Positions 32,608 through 43,611 are shown, counted from the first letter of the stretch. The stretch is 64,000 nt of DNA from Notospermus geniculatus (GCA_002633025.1 NMRB01000041.1:797622-861621); one strand, 5' to 3'. Notes: generated by a model not told the origin, from the letters alone. Program-made: numbers and translations.

Positions 32608-33464
32608 TATTGGCGAGTCAAGTGCTTCCTGTCTTGGTCCTATAACAAGATAAGGGATACTTCTTTTATTTAGTATCCATAACGTATTCCAATAACAACT
32701 TCAACGGCTTATGATACTTAAGGGCGAGCTGTCGTTTTGAATTTTTGAAATGTGGCCAGGCGTTGTAAATAAAAGATGTCAAAATACCATAAAAGTACAA
32801 GTTGTATGACGGAAATGAAGGCACCTGTGGGTTCTATAAGTCAAAAGGAATTGAATGAGACGCATCTTGGAACGCACTAATTAGCTAATAAGTTGAAACA
32901 AAAGACTAGTAATCGGTACACTTTCCCAAGAAACGTTACATTTTGAAGATCAAACGACATGTGGATCATAAAGTTCGAGGTTTTTTTTACTTAGTCCACC
33001 CATTTTGATAGCAATATTTTCAACAGGTATAGAGTACTCGGCATGTGAATTCTATGAACACTGCCAGATTTTCCAAAACAGGGCGGCCATATTGGATTTG
33101 GATTTTACTTCCTGGTTGTCCTTTTTGTACTGAGCGAGTATGGTGCACATGAAGAGCATGTCAGGACAGCCTCGTCACCCCAGGTTCTATGTGTTTGTGA
33201 CATTGTTGTCACACCTTCAATGTGTCATTTACACGCTCCTTCTCCAAGAAAATTGTACCTGTTTTTCGTGTTTGGTGACTTTCTTTGTTTATGATTATGT
33301 AATGTAATTAAGCTGTAATCCTTGGGACGTTCCTCATTTTCTGTGCCTATAAAGCAGAGTGATCACATTAGACCATAAAAACAGTCAACTGGGGGTGTCT
33401 TTATTGCTTTTCTCAGAGGGGTCTGGAATGAAGCAATATGAAAATTCAAAATGTCAGCTCGCCC

Positions 33465-33614
33465 TTAAAGCGAATCGACAGTCGTTTTGTAAACAGAAGG
33501 ATGATGTTTGTAAACATTGCTCTCACAGCCAATCAGAATGCAGGAAATTAGTGTTTGTAAACAAAGATTAGTCCCCTTTTGCATTCAAATATTTTGCCTG
33601 ACAAATCACTTTAA
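33465..33614. mobile_element. TTAA-flanked MITE 'AGCGAATCGACAG', copy 2
   Basis: TTAA at 33465 and 33611. It has the full-length interior with GCCAATCAGAATGCAGG. Confidence 0.85.
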
Positions 33615-33619
33615 CGAAA

Positions 33620-34140
33620 TAACGAAATGACGAAGTGTATGACCGACGGAGACATCATTTCACTTGAGCCCAGCACGAGTGTGCAGTGAGACATGGTGAG
33701 ACATGTCGCCTATCTATACTATAATGGACGGTAGCCATGTTGGATTTTGTTATCAACCTGAGTTGACCTGTTATCTGCTATACCTTGCTATGTAATGACT
33801 GTACCCAGTTACGGTGGACCGGACTCTCTGCCCTATCTCCTCCTTAGTTAGGGCTTGAAGCCTACAAAGAGCGGCCTACAATAGGAGGAGCATGTTTTAC
33901 GATATTTTGCTCTTAAAAGAAATGCTGGTTTGTATGAAAAAGAGAGAAAATCAGATGAGTTGTCACCTGCGCTGCCATCTACAAGAATGGCAGTGACCTA
34001 CCTCCAACAGATACACGGTGGGATGCATGTGAACCAAGCTATCATGAATCTGGGTCACCTTGGCATTATCCTGGAGATTTGGCTGATTGTGTAATAAACC
34101 AGATGTGATGCTGCTGAAGTAAAAACTCCTCCGTACTCAT
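33620..34140. other. No recognised feature
   Basis: Nothing recognised between the MITE and the palindrome at 34181. Confidence 0.4.
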
Positions 34141-34180
34141 GAATTTGACGGTTAACGATTAATAAATTAATAAACTGTAG

Positions 34181-34240
34181 TTTATTGATGAGTTTATTCG
34201 GAGAGGGGTATACCCCTCTCCAAATAAACTCATCAATAAA
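34181..34240. repeat. 60-bp near-perfect palindrome
   Basis: TTTATTGATGAGTTTATTCG leads into GAGAGGGGTATACCCCTC and the complementary arm. One mismatch in 30 pairs and effectively no loop. Confidence 0.95.
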
Positions 34241-34469
34241 GCAACAGACCCTCTACCAAAGAATATTCTAGACAAACTATCTCCCTCAAAATGTGCTCGC
34301 CACGGGTCAATATGCTAGTCTCAGTAAATGACGCCTATCTCAGCAGGGCGAAGATATGATTAAGGTGTCTTTCATGGTCAAAGCAGGAATTTTTGCTCAC
34401 ACTTCTTTGTCTTCCATGAGGAAGGGGCGAAAAAATCACCATCACATTATCCCGACATGATATGCGCTA

Positions 34470-34835
34470 GTTGCTGGGGTTGTGACATTATTGGTCAAAT
34501 CGTTGTGACATTATCGGTAAGGAAAAGGTGTGACATTAATGGTCAAAATGTTGCGACATTAGGGAGTTTGAGATCAGCAACTTATCACGGATCCTTATAC
34601 ATATACGGATCGAAATGTACACAAAATTTGTCCTCGTCAGAAATCGATCCGTATACGTATAAGGATCCGTGATAAGTCGCTGATCTCAAAATCCCTATTA
34701 TCGGTAAGGAAACGTTTTGACGTTATCAGCAAGTTGTGACATTATTGGTTGGATGAGGTGTTCATACTGTCACAATGTGACATTATCATCGGTTGTGACA
34801 TTATTGGTCGATTGTGACATTATTGGTTGTAACAA
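34470..34835. repeat. Minisatellite TTGTGACATTATTGGTC, split by a foldback
   Basis: About ten degenerate units of 17-22 bp lie on both sides of a foldback at 34562-34696. The foldback arms GGGAGTTTGAGATCAGC and ACGGATCCTTATAC are complementary. Confidence 0.85.
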
Positions 34836-34884
34836 GGCCTTCCCCTGGAAATCAATGTATTGACACCATCAGCAGACTGTCCCT

Positions 34885-35163
34885 TTAAAGCCCCACTGTA
34901 TTGAATCTGAAAAACGCAAATCGTCGCCGCGATTCTTGACGACGTCACCACGTCAGCGTAGTGTAAAAATGTACTGCGCTCTATCTCAATGCATTAGAGC
35001 TCCCCTACGCAGTTTTTTCACTCTCTGTTGAAAACTAGGCCTTGGTTATTAAAAGTAAGTATCAGGCAAGCATTTTGGAGACCTTCACGAGGCCCTGAGA
35101 CCTCAACCTCCACTCTCCTAACATTTTGAAAATACCGTAAAATTCAATACTGTGGGGCTTTAA
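34885..35163. mobile_element. PiggyBac-type MITE, copy 2 (inverted)
   Basis: TTAA ends and TIR AGCCCCACTGTATTGAAT. Same element as 30786-31068 in the other orientation. Confidence 0.9.
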
Positions 35164-35194
35164 ATGTTACTGTTAATATATAAAAAGTCAAGTT

Positions 35195-35308
35195 CCAGAA
35201 TGTTTGCGAATTTTCGACGCCAACCGGGGTGTTCTAGAGTTTCGGATTGTAAAGTTCCAGCCTGAAGAAGACCCCGGTTGGGGTCGAAAATTCGCAAACA
35301 TTCTGGAA
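35195..35308 (+). other. Foldback with a hammerhead-like hairpin, copy 4
   Basis: TTCCAGCCTGAAGAAG (35255-35270), a stem ACCCC-GGTT-GGGGT and then CGAAAATTCGC. An inverted half-copy (CCAGAATGTTTGCG-AATTTTCGA) lies just upstream at 35195-35235. Confidence 0.5.
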
Positions 35309-35641
35309 ATTGACTTTTTATATATCATATAATTGTGTGTCGATTTTTGTGCTTGCCCTCTCTTTGAATGTTACTGTTCAGTCAGAATACCACACAATCT
35401 ATAAGTCATCATATCGTATCACATCATCATATCAGAAGACATCCGCTCTGGTACATTAGTCATGCTTATGAGGATATTCACTGTTTGCTTATTCAGGCCA
35501 ATGGGTCAAGAAACGTCAGCATACATGTCATAGGCCTAAGCCTAGTTTATACTTCGACGCAAGACCATCGGCGTCCGACGCACGATCAAATCTGGGCGTC
35601 GACTTCGCGGAATTGATTCACAGTCCAGCCTACTTTAGCGA

Positions 35642-36541
35642 TAGTCCGAACGACTGACTCGAATTGCTATTTTTAGCCCATGCTGGCCGCAACACAGAGT
35701 CAGATGATGAGCAACCGAAGAACCAGATTTTGGTTCTACGTCATCAGCATGATCAGATCACGGATTGGTGGTTCCCGTATCACGTGACCTTAAACTGTAA
35801 CGATGGCGATGCCGTGCATTCGCCGATTCAGCTTTTTGAGAGGAATATTTTTCGTGATGTTGATAACAAATTGCGGTCTTCTTAATGTTTGTCTGGCTAA
35901 GAGTGAACAGAGAGCGTGATTGTGAGTGTAGCTGGTTGAAACGTAAGCAAACATAGCCTGAGAGCAGCGTTGTCAAGTGATTCGATTGCCGTGCACTAAA
36001 TGTATGCAAAACACGACCTGGAGATGGACGGACCAATCAAAATAGACCCCCCCGCGATAGCAGGGCTCCCGCGGATCCTTAAAATTGAAAGCATTAAAAG
36101 TCAGGAATTTTTGTTTTTCAGAATTAAGGCCTTAAAAAGCCTTAAAATATAATTTTTTCACTCAGTGGCCTTAAAAAGGCCTTAAATTTGATGTAGCTTC
36201 AGTTTTGAATTTTCATTAAACCGTTTCCCCTTCCTAACGATGTTTTTATTCATATCAGTTGAAAACCGCCCGGTCGTCAAAGTCGGGATCCCGCCCACAG
36301 CGCTAACCATTGTGTGTTCTTTACAACATTCTCCTGCATGAATATTTACCACAAGTTGCACAACCCACATGAAAACTCCTGACAACTAGGCCTTAAATTT
36401 CTCCTTGATTGGCCTTAAAAAGCCTTAAAAAGGCCTTAATTTTGCTCACCAAAAAGCTGCAGGAACCATGGACAGGCTTCATCTGACTCTTGTTGCGCCG
36501 TCAGTTCTGCAAATGAGCAACAGGAGGCAGTGTTCGGACTA
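35642..36541. mobile_element. Mutator-like MITE, copy 1, carrying a hAT insertion
   Basis: TIR TAGTCCGAAC/GTTCGGACTA and a perfect 10-bp target duplication ACTTTAGCGA at 35632-35641 and 36542-36551. Homologous over its length with the complement of 61065-61541. The body includes GAGTCAGATGATGAG and AGGTCGTGTTTTG words. Confidence 0.88.
36061..36478. mobile_element. hAT-type insertion, ~418 bp
   Basis: The left end CAGGGCTCCCGCGGATCCTT and right end GCAGGAACCATG enclose repeated GGCCTTAAAAAGCCTTAAA words in both orientations. The uninterrupted site is seen in the copy at 61065-61541. Confidence 0.8.
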
Positions 36542-36740
36542 ACTTTAGCGACAGCGACCCGTTATGAAGTGACTCGAGTAATTACAGCCTCGTGATCGGA
36601 CTACGACCAAATCGCACGACGGGGTCGGCGTCGAACGCAAGATCCCGCGTCGGCCGCCGGCGATGGTCGTGCGTCGAAGTATAAATTAGGCTTAAAATAA
36701 GAACGGCTGCTTCAAGATCAAGACATAAAATCCCCTTAAA

Positions 36741-36920
36741 GGCCCGTTTCCACTTAGCGGATTCCGCCGTGTCTTGCGGCGAGCGGAGCGGTTTTCACAG
36801 GCATTGGGATAATCAATAGGCCATTGTATTGTTAAACCATCGAAGGATTATCCAAAGCCCTGTGAAAACCGCACCGCTCGCCGGAAACCGCCGCGGAATC
36901 CGCTATAGTGGAAACGGGCC
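36741..36920. mobile_element. Foldback MITE 'GGCCCGTTTCCACT'
   Basis: Ends GGCCCGTTTCCACTTAGCGG and complement. The loop TCACAGGCATTGGGATAATC...GATTATCCAAAGCCCTGTGA is shared with 18905-19000. Confidence 0.88.
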
Positions 36921-36985
36921 TTTATTATATTCAACGATCAAAATAATCCCAATCGCTCTGCCTTCATCCTTGCGAAAAACTACAG

Positions 36986-37110
36986 ACCCGTATTCTAGAA
37001 ACCTCCTTAACTCTACGGTCCACTTTAAGCTTTTGTATTCTGCCCTGCAAACAATAGCTACATGTAAAGGTAAACCTTAGAGTTATTAAGGAAGCTTCTA
37101 GAATACGGCC
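36986..37110. mobile_element. Foldback MITE 'CCGTATTCTAGAA'
   Basis: ACCCGTATTCTAGAAACCTC at the left and GAAGCTTCTAGAATACGGCC at the right. An (AAT)n tract at 37229-37247 and a TTAAAAGCGCTTCCAATC stretch follow. No gene is visible from 37111 to 37455. Confidence 0.8.
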
Positions 37111-37460
37111 CATAGGGATCATCCTAGACATCTCATCTTCCCATACACGAATCGATGGCTAAATCAGGCCCAAAAGGCGTCAGCTATTGCGGAACACAGA
37201 AAATGATCATCGCAGCCCCAAAATACGAAAAATAATAATAATAATTTATTCTTAAAAGCGCTTCCAATCAAAAGATCTCGAAGCTCTGTACAAAATGGTC
37301 GGTTAAAACAATTGATATTTACAATATCCATATTTTGCAACTATTAAAATACATTACTGCTAAGAAATTACATTACATAATATTAAAACATACATGTAAT
37401 ACACGGAAAAAAGAAGAGAGCATTAAATTACATGGCTATTAAAATGAATTTACGACTAAA

Positions 37461-37957
37461 GGCCCGTTTCCACTAGAGCGTTTTTTCGCTCGCGGAAAAA
37501 CGACGCGTTTTTGCGCGACGGATATCGCGGCGGTGGTCATTTTCAGGAGGGGTTTCCATTAGGGCGTTTCATCGATGCGGAACACCGAAAACAGTACTCG
37601 GAATGTACAGAAGTACGCCGCGGAATACGCTTTGAATGCTATTCGAGCAATCGGCTTTTGTCCGCCGGCGGTCTCCGTTGCGCAATATTCGATCGTTTTC
37701 ACCGTCCCGCTCAAGTGGAAAGAGATAAAGAGATATCCATTAAGGCCCGTTTCCACTTGAGCGTTTTACGCCGCGTTTTGACGCTTCGCCCATTCTTTGG
37801 AAGCAGAGCGGCGGAAAATAACAAAAGATTGGACGCATCACGCGGCGTAAAACGCTCTAGTGGAAACGGGCCTTTACAGCATTCTCAGCGAATTTCCGCT
37901 CGCAAAAACGCGGCGTCATGCGCCGCGCAAAAACGTTCTAGTGGAAACGGGCCTTAA
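37461..37957. mobile_element. Nested foldbacks 'GGCCCGTTTCCACT'
   Basis: The outer ends GGCCCGTTTCCACTAGAGCG (37462) and complement (ending 37955) enclose a complete 131-bp copy at 37743-37874 with ends GGCCCGTTTCCACTTGAGCG and CGCTCTAGTGGAAACGGGCC. Confidence 0.88.
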
Positions 37958-37999
37958 ATATTGGGTTTAAGGTGGATGGACCAGGCTGGACACGGCATG

Positions 38000-38640
38000 G
38001 AGAAAACGCGGAATTCCACAGAAATCCGCCAAGAATCCCTAACTGTAATTATAGCGTTTAACAATGGAATAAACTATACACTGACCTTAACACAGGGTAT
38101 TCGAAAACCCTGGATACTGGAGACTCGAGAAGTGGACAATGCAGAACGTCATTGTTCTCCGCCACCTGGATTCACATACGAGCCTACCTTAAGCCTAGGT
38201 CACATATCCACTCCGGGGCCCGTACGGCGAGTAAAAACAGACATTTTGGCGAAATTCTACGGGGCCCAGATTGACCCAGTCTAATTTCCACTTATCCATT
38301 GAGGCGATTTCGGCATAATTCATCTAAGACCTGTGTTTCAGTAATTAAAATCCACTGCGAGCCGCTGGGTGGGGAAAATCGTACGGGGCCCGGTGGTTTT
38401 GTGACATAGGCTTTAACAACAGGGTTTTCGAATACCCTCAATCAGGACGCAATGTTCTTCCCTCTCAGTTTGACATCCAATCCCCCTATGGCACAGCTAG
38501 AATCCCTATGCATGCATGTTTCTGATTAATCCCACATTAATTATTTCTTCATGGCTCGCCCAACTTCTGGTATGCCCAGCTCTGTCTCCAAAATATGCGA
38601 GAAAGACAAGGTTTTCCCACTGAAGCCCCATTAAAATCTT
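38000..38640. other. No gene; short inverted words
   Basis: CAGGGTATTCGAAAACCCTG at 38095 and its relative at 38411, and GGGGCCCGTACGG at 38214 with CGTACGGGGCCCGG at 38381, form a loose foldback. Confidence 0.5.
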
Positions 38641-39060
38641 CGCAACGGCATCATATCACCCATACTTAGGTTATTGATGATGCCCATTTCGATTATGCAA
38701 CGTCCTTGACGATCAGAGGTCAAGGTCAAGGCCAAACTTGATAATTTGAAATATCTCTGCCTGTGGTTGAGGTAGAGGCATGATATCAGACATACTTAGG
38801 TTACTGAGAATGCTCATTTCGATTATGCAATGACCTTGATGATCCGATATGGTAACAGGACAACACGTGCCGGGACAAATTGTACCTAGGACAAAATGTA
38901 CCGGACAAAAAGTACCATTTGTCCGGGTACCTTTTGTCCATTTTGTCCTAGGTACATTTTGTCCGGGTACATTTAGTCCAGTACCAATTTGTCCTAGAAC
39001 CATCAGATATCAAGATCAAGGTCAAGGTCAAGATCAATTACGGGATGAGTTATTGGCATG
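38640..39060. repeat. ~150-bp tandem unit with a multi-hairpin insert
   Basis: ATACTTAGGTTA-TGA-ATGC-CATTTCGATTATGC occurs at 38671 and 38799. At 38866-38997 repeated GGACAAAATGTACC words in both orientations form a chain of hairpins. Confidence 0.75.
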
Positions 39061-39113
39061 AGGTCATGTTCTATGGGCCTCATCGTAATCCATCAGTCAG
39101 TGTACCCTAATTT

Positions 39114-39190
39114 CTGTCAATGTATCCTGATCTCCATCAATGTATCTGATCTCTATCAACGTATCTTGATCTCTATCAATGTACCATTCG
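39114..39190. repeat. ~20-bp minisatellite TCTATCAATGTATCTTGATC
   Basis: Four units. Confidence 0.8.
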
Positions 39191-39302
39191 TGTACCGGAA
39201 GAAGCACCTGTACATCGGGAACCATTCGACATTTACAATGTCATCTTGTTTCATTATCTCCTTGTGTCATGTCAGTCCGTTTAGGCTCATTCTCCGTGTG
39301 AC

Positions 39303-39533
39303 TTAAAGGCCCGTTTACACATGCAACTTTTCATATGCAACTTCATGCAACTTGTTGCATAAACCTGATGAGACCAAAAAGTTTCATAAAAGTTGCATGT
39401 GTAAACGGGCATGCAACTTGTTGCAACTCGATCACGTTGGATGTTGCATCGATATTTCTATGTGTAAACCGTCCCAGGTAGTTTGCAACAAGTTGCAAGT
39501 TGGTGCAACCTAGTGTAAACCGCCCTTAACGCT
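39303..39533. mobile_element. Foldback 'GGCCCGTTTACACATG' with TTGCAA repeats
   Basis: Flanked by TTAA on both sides. The interior repeats ATGCAACTTGTTGCA and GTGTAAACGGGC in both orientations. Confidence 0.8.
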
Positions 39534-39763
39534 GGTTTTGTAGCGGACGGTCACACGTTCATGATGTTTGCTTGACAACCATGGTGCACTACAATGGGGT
39601 ACTACTACGTATATGTTTTTGTACTCATCTCTCTTGTCCCCTGTGTCAACCTGTAAAGTTGGCAGGTCATTAGGGACTTTTGGCAAGGCTCCGTATCGTC
39701 GATCCGTGTCACGTATGACGTATCGAGCTAATGCATTTTCTATTAAAGTCTAGCTGAGCGCCA

Positions 39764-39870
39764 GGCCCATATTCATAAAACTACTTAAGTCTAAGTGTCA
39801 CACTTACCCTTTGTTCAACACAAAAGATAAGTATCACACTTTGACTTAAGTATGTAAATGAATATGGACC
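39764..39870. mobile_element. Foldback MITE 'GGCCCATATTCATAAA'
   Basis: GGCCCATATTCATAAAACTAC at the left and AAATGAATATGGACC at the right. Same end type as 12869-12990. Confidence 0.8.
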
Positions 39871-39961
39871 CTGGCCCATGAGCGTCTTGTTTCAGCTGAA
39901 TGTAGATTTTACTGACGTTGGTTATATAAATTATGGATGACTTGGTTTCTTTGTCTTTCAG

Positions 39962-41026
39962 ATTGAGACGATGTGGATTTTCTACTTATGAAGAATTCCG
40001 TCATCGAATGCAAGAGACAGGTTCTCAATCCATTTAACGGTGCTGGATGAATAAGAAACAGGAAATCAGAACAATATTTGAAAGACGACAACGTACACAC
40101 CATCGTCAAAGCAGCAACAAACACTTGGTTCCATGGACCTACTAACAAGGGCTCTACTGTCTGAAGATATTATTGGTTCGATCGTAGGAGACAATTAATG
40201 ATTCCAACGTCAAAGAGGCATTGAATATTAGATTCAATCTTTCTTAGGACACGACTTTCAAGGATTCCTTCGTCTGAGACATTGCATACTTGATTCATCA
40301 TTCAGAGGACACTTCATCTAAGCGACATAAAACACTTAATTCTATCCTGCGAGATTACCGAAAAGTATTTCGTCGCCTAAGGGTCATTAAAATGAAAACT
40401 TGATTCAAACCCAGGAGACTACCTACAAGGATTCTTTCGTCCAACAGACGATTCTCAAGTAGGCTTACATGTAGATTCTTTTATCTTATGAGACAACCTA
40501 CAAGGATTTCCTCGTCTACATCGTCTTCGTCTAAGGGACATTAACAGTGCATTCGATCCTCAGGGCTATCTACAAGGATTTCCTCGTCTACATCGTCTTC
40601 GTCTGAGGGACATTAACAGTGCATTCGATCCTCGGGGCTATCTACAAGGATTTCCTCGTCTACATCGTCTTCGTCTGAGGGACATTAACAGTGCATTCGA
40701 TCCTAGGAGTCTGTCTACAAGGATTTCCTCGTCTAAGGGACATAAACATTTGATTCAATCATGAGGATGGATTTCTTCATCGAAAAGTATTCGAACACTT
40801 TGTTCGAACTTGTCTGAGGTATTATTGCAGGTTAGTACTAAAATTCTTTGCAGAAGAAGGCTAGGCCTAATACAAACTTTTTAAGTTGTGCCAAATTATA
40901 CTCGTGCGTCAAGTTCACTAACAGTTCAGCCACCTCGGCCACGGTATTTTTAGGTTGTTGTTGGTACTAGTAGTAGTAGGCGTTTTGTTGTTGTTGTTGT
41001 TGTTGTACTACGATTATCAGATACTT
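39962..41026 (+). promoter_or_regulatory. 5'UTR exon of the first SNTX-like gene
   Basis: It starts after a TTTCTTTGTCTTTCAG acceptor and begins ATTGAGACGATGTG, the same start as the second gene's UTR exon at 47069 (ATTGAGAAGATGTG after TTTCTTTTTCTTTCAG). The exon then runs to the ATG at 41027. It holds a tandem array (40080-40820) and a (GTT)n tract (40985-41010) just before the start. The paralogous UTR is only about 340 bp, so this one has grown. Confidence 0.75.
40080..40820. repeat. Tandem ~50-73-bp units in a 5'UTR
   Basis: Ten or so units built on AAGGATTTCCTCGTCTA...GGGACATTAA...TTCGATCC. The central ones start at 40502, 40574, 40646 and 40719, so they are 72, 72 and 73 bp long and nearly identical. 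Outer units are shorter and degenerate. One to two degenerate units are visible in the paralogue's UTR near 47200-47270. Confidence 0.9.
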
Positions 41027-42700
41027 ATGTCGGAGCCGGGTGATCTGACAATATCGGGATTTGGACCTCGGTTCAGATCAGGTATGCTCTATGACCGCCG
41101 GAAAGACAAGTTGATACCTACTCTTATACAGTGTGATGAAGTCCTTAGGAAAAATATCAATATCGAGGTCCACCCATCATCGGATTTTAGGGTTTTTTCT
41201 GAAGATACTATAGAGAGCAAATCATCTGCTCTTGGTATTGAAGCAGGCCTGAAATTGAGTGCTCTTGGGGAGTTGGTTTCTCTCTCCGGCGCCGCAAAGT
41301 ACTTTAATGACCGGAAGTCTTCTGACCATCAGTCCAGGGCTACATTGAAGTACAGTTGTAACACAAGGTCTGAGCAACTTACTTTGAGCAACTTGGGCAA
41401 CGAAAGCAATAAAATAACACTGCCTGTTTGGGCACAGGATGCTACACATGTAGTCACAGGTGTACATTATGGTGCGAGAGCTTTTTTGGTTTTTGAAGTA
41501 AAGCACTCTAATGACGAGAAGAAGAAAATTATTGAAAGCGAGTTACATGCGATGGTAAAGTCTTTGCCCCTTGTAGAAATAGATGGACAGGGTTCAGTTA
41601 ATGTGTCAGAGGATAACATAAGGAAAGTCGAAGCGTTTGAAATTCTGTTTCATGGTGATTTCATTTGGAATCCTACCACCTGCTCAGATGCCGTCAAGCT
41701 GTGGAAAGACCTACTATCGTGCCTAGGTTCGGATATGGAGAAAGCCGTGCCAGTTAAAGTCTATCTATATCCCCTCGAAAAGCTCGTCTCTACAGCAGCT
41801 CGATTGGTCCATGATGTCAGTGACGGCCTAGTGAAGGAGACTGAGAACTGTATGGAGGAGTTTGATCTACTTCGTAGGAGGTGTAATGACCTCGAAAGGA
41901 AACCTGCATATCGCAACTTCCCGAAAGTCGGAGAGAAACTGGACGAGTTTGGCAAAAGGGTGCAAGAATACAAATCAGTTCTTACGCACAAGTTGAGGCG
42001 GGTTTTGCCAAAGATTCGCGGTGGAATGGCGGAATCCAGTTTGAAACAATTATTCGTCCGCAAAGATGAAGAATCCCCTTTCAGTTATCGACTGTTAAAA
42101 CAGTGGCTTGATAACTATGAAGAGCAAATCAATGTGATGGAGACATACATGTCCAACATGAATGGAGCGAATGCAGTTGCCGCACTTCAAAGTTCTTCGG
42201 AGATCTTGAGTCCCAATGCTGAATTTTGCCTTTGTTTCCGGATACAGTTGGTCACAAAAGATCAACTAGGCCTACTTTGTGAAATGAAACAATATCTTCG
42301 TGAACATAATCCTAATGATGATTCTTTCCCGCCAACATGGTCAAGTCGGGTTTCAGTCAGAGAAACGCCATTACATGAAGTGGTAGATAAGGATATGGTT
42401 ACAAATGCCCAATGTTTTATAGACTTTCTTTCGGCCAGTTCTGGTACAGACAAAATTTCATACATCATTTTGTCGGATGCGAAAGGGACCGACACACCCG
42501 GAGCCACCATTGAGCTGTACCGATATGGCGACTTGATTGACAGTAACTTTAAACCACGTTCCAAGCCAGGTACCGGTATATGCACATTCAATAAGCCACT
42601 TAAACTGCTCAGAAAGCATTATCAGTCTATACAGCTTCAGGAAAACGTGGGCGGTACTTGGGCTTATGATACTTTACGAAATGACGAGACAACGGAATAA
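41027..42700 (+). CDS. Stonustoxin-family (SNTX) perforin-like protein 1
   Basis: 557 residues in one exon, ATG to TAA. The N-terminus (ISGFGPRFRSGMLYDRRKD, about residues 8-27) and the DRKSSDHQSRATLKY block (about 100-114) are hallmarks of the SNTX family. Fish venom stonustoxin belongs to this family, but most animal members are not toxins. By homology the order is a MACPF/CDC-like domain (about 1-265), a helical FAT-like domain (about 270-390, with ENCMEEFDLLRRRCNDL) and a thioredoxin-like domain (about 395-520, with LKQWLDNYEEQINVMETY before it). The PRY-SPRY domain of the fish toxins is absent. It matches its paralogue at 47408 along its length until KPRSKPG (about 42570), where the sequence departs and ends after some 40 unrelated residues; the two FN3 domains are missing. 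The open frame extends 24 codons upstream without an ATG, giving a hydrophobic run from (GTT)n that I do not count. There is no signal peptide. Its role, perhaps innate immunity, is inferred. Confidence 0.9.
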   Translation: MSEPGDLTISGFGPRFRSGMLYDRRKDKLIPTLIQCDEVLRKNINIEVHPSSDFRVFSEDTIESKSSALGIEAGLKLSALGELVSLSGAAKYFNDRKSSDHQSRATLKYSCNTRSEQLTLSNLGNESNKITLPVWAQDATHVVTGVHYGARAFLVFEVKHSNDEKKKIIESELHAMVKSLPLVEIDGQGSVNVSEDNIRKVEAFEILFHGDFIWNPTTCSDAVKLWKDLLSCLGSDMEKAVPVKVYLYPLEKLVSTAARLVHDVSDGLVKETENCMEEFDLLRRRCNDLERKPAYRNFPKVGEKLDEFGKRVQEYKSVLTHKLRRVLPKIRGGMAESSLKQLFVRKDEESPFSYRLLKQWLDNYEEQINVMETYMSNMNGANAVAALQSSSEILSPNAEFCLCFRIQLVTKDQLGLLCEMKQYLREHNPNDDSFPPTWSSRVSVRETPLHEVVDKDMVTNAQCFIDFLSASSGTDKISYIILSDAKGTDTPGATIELYRYGDLIDSNFKPRSKPGTGICTFNKPLKLLRKHYQSIQLQENVGGTWAYDTLRNDETTE

Positions 42701-43075
42701 AGAAAAGGATGCATTGACCTAGGGAAAAATCATTTCACTTGACTGAGCCCGGCACGACTGTATTTCTTTGATAACACAGGTCGTTCCCTGCAAAGTACAG
42801 TAACAGGCCTGTATACTAGCAGACTAGACCACGATACATGTATTATTAATACGATTGTTCAAGTTGGCCCATTACCTATACATAACTTAAAGCTGAACTT
42901 AATAGATATAAACCCCAAGCGGCAGAGATAGAAATTACGAACATCCACAAGACACTTCCAAACTACCTCTGAAAACGATACACCCTCTCGGACGGTCACA
43001 GTTGGTTTCACTTGCCAACACGTCCTTGAACAGTAAAGATCTCAGCACAGCTGCCAAATGAGAAAAAACGAAAAA
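42700..43075. other. 3' flank of SNTX-like gene 1
   Basis: AATAAA overlaps the stop codon (42696-42701), too close to be the likely poly(A) signal. No other clear signal or repeat is seen. Confidence 0.4.
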
Positions 43076-43079
43076 TAAT

Positions 43080-43165
43080 CTGTGATGGTTCCGAGATTCG
43101 AACCCACAACCCTCTGATCGATTCGCCAACCTCTTTCTGTACGCGCCACGAAGACTGCTTGCTTG
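43080..43165 (-). mobile_element. tRNA-derived SINE head
   Basis: The minus-strand A-box-like region TGGCGCGTACAGAAAGAGG and B-box GGGTTCGAATCTC are about 35 bases apart. A pyrimidine-rich tail follows. Confidence 0.6.
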
Positions 43166-43611
43166 CATGACGACAATTCCGATCGCTTTATTTCCTCATG
43201 GAGATATTCAAAACCACAGCACCTTTATTGTAGATCGGCGTCGATTCATCTCGTCACAGACATGACAGACGTCCAGTCGATCTTCTTAGTGTGGATCGGT
43301 TCAAAACCTGGCGCTGGCACTAGCCCAATGGTCTGCAGCCTATTTGACCTACTTGTCGCAATTTCACCGCTAGGACTATGATAGTCCTAAAATAGCGAGG
43401 ATGTCAACCTCGACACGGGCTTTTTTAGAAGAGGGAAATACTGTATTAGTTGGTAGTTCGGAAGCTGGTAATTACTAGATAGCATCTCGTAATTACGAGA
43501 TAAGTTAAAACTCCAAATTTAACATAAACTAGCATAACCCGCTGTCATGAGAGGGTGGAGCAGGGGGCTTGAGGCATGATGGGAAGGGACTGCAGGGCGG
43601 GGAATTATACC

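Larger units (their letters stand above)
35537..36694. mobile_element. Outer TIR element 'TAAGCCTAGTTTATAC'
   Basis: TIR TAAGCCTAGTTTATACTTCG, then ACGCAAGACCATCG, with its complement ending at 36694. Its own body is only about 260 bp; the remainder is the nested Mutator-like MITE. Confidence 0.8.

Noticed and set aside
40955-41026. Upstream extension of the first SNTX-like frame giving a Leu/Val-rich leader that looks like a signal anchor
   Set aside because: It comes from a (GTT)n microsatellite, has no ATG, and the paralogue starts at the position equivalent to 41027.
41222-42591. Minus-strand frames over the first SNTX-like gene
   Set aside because: Antisense shadows of a conserved coding exon.
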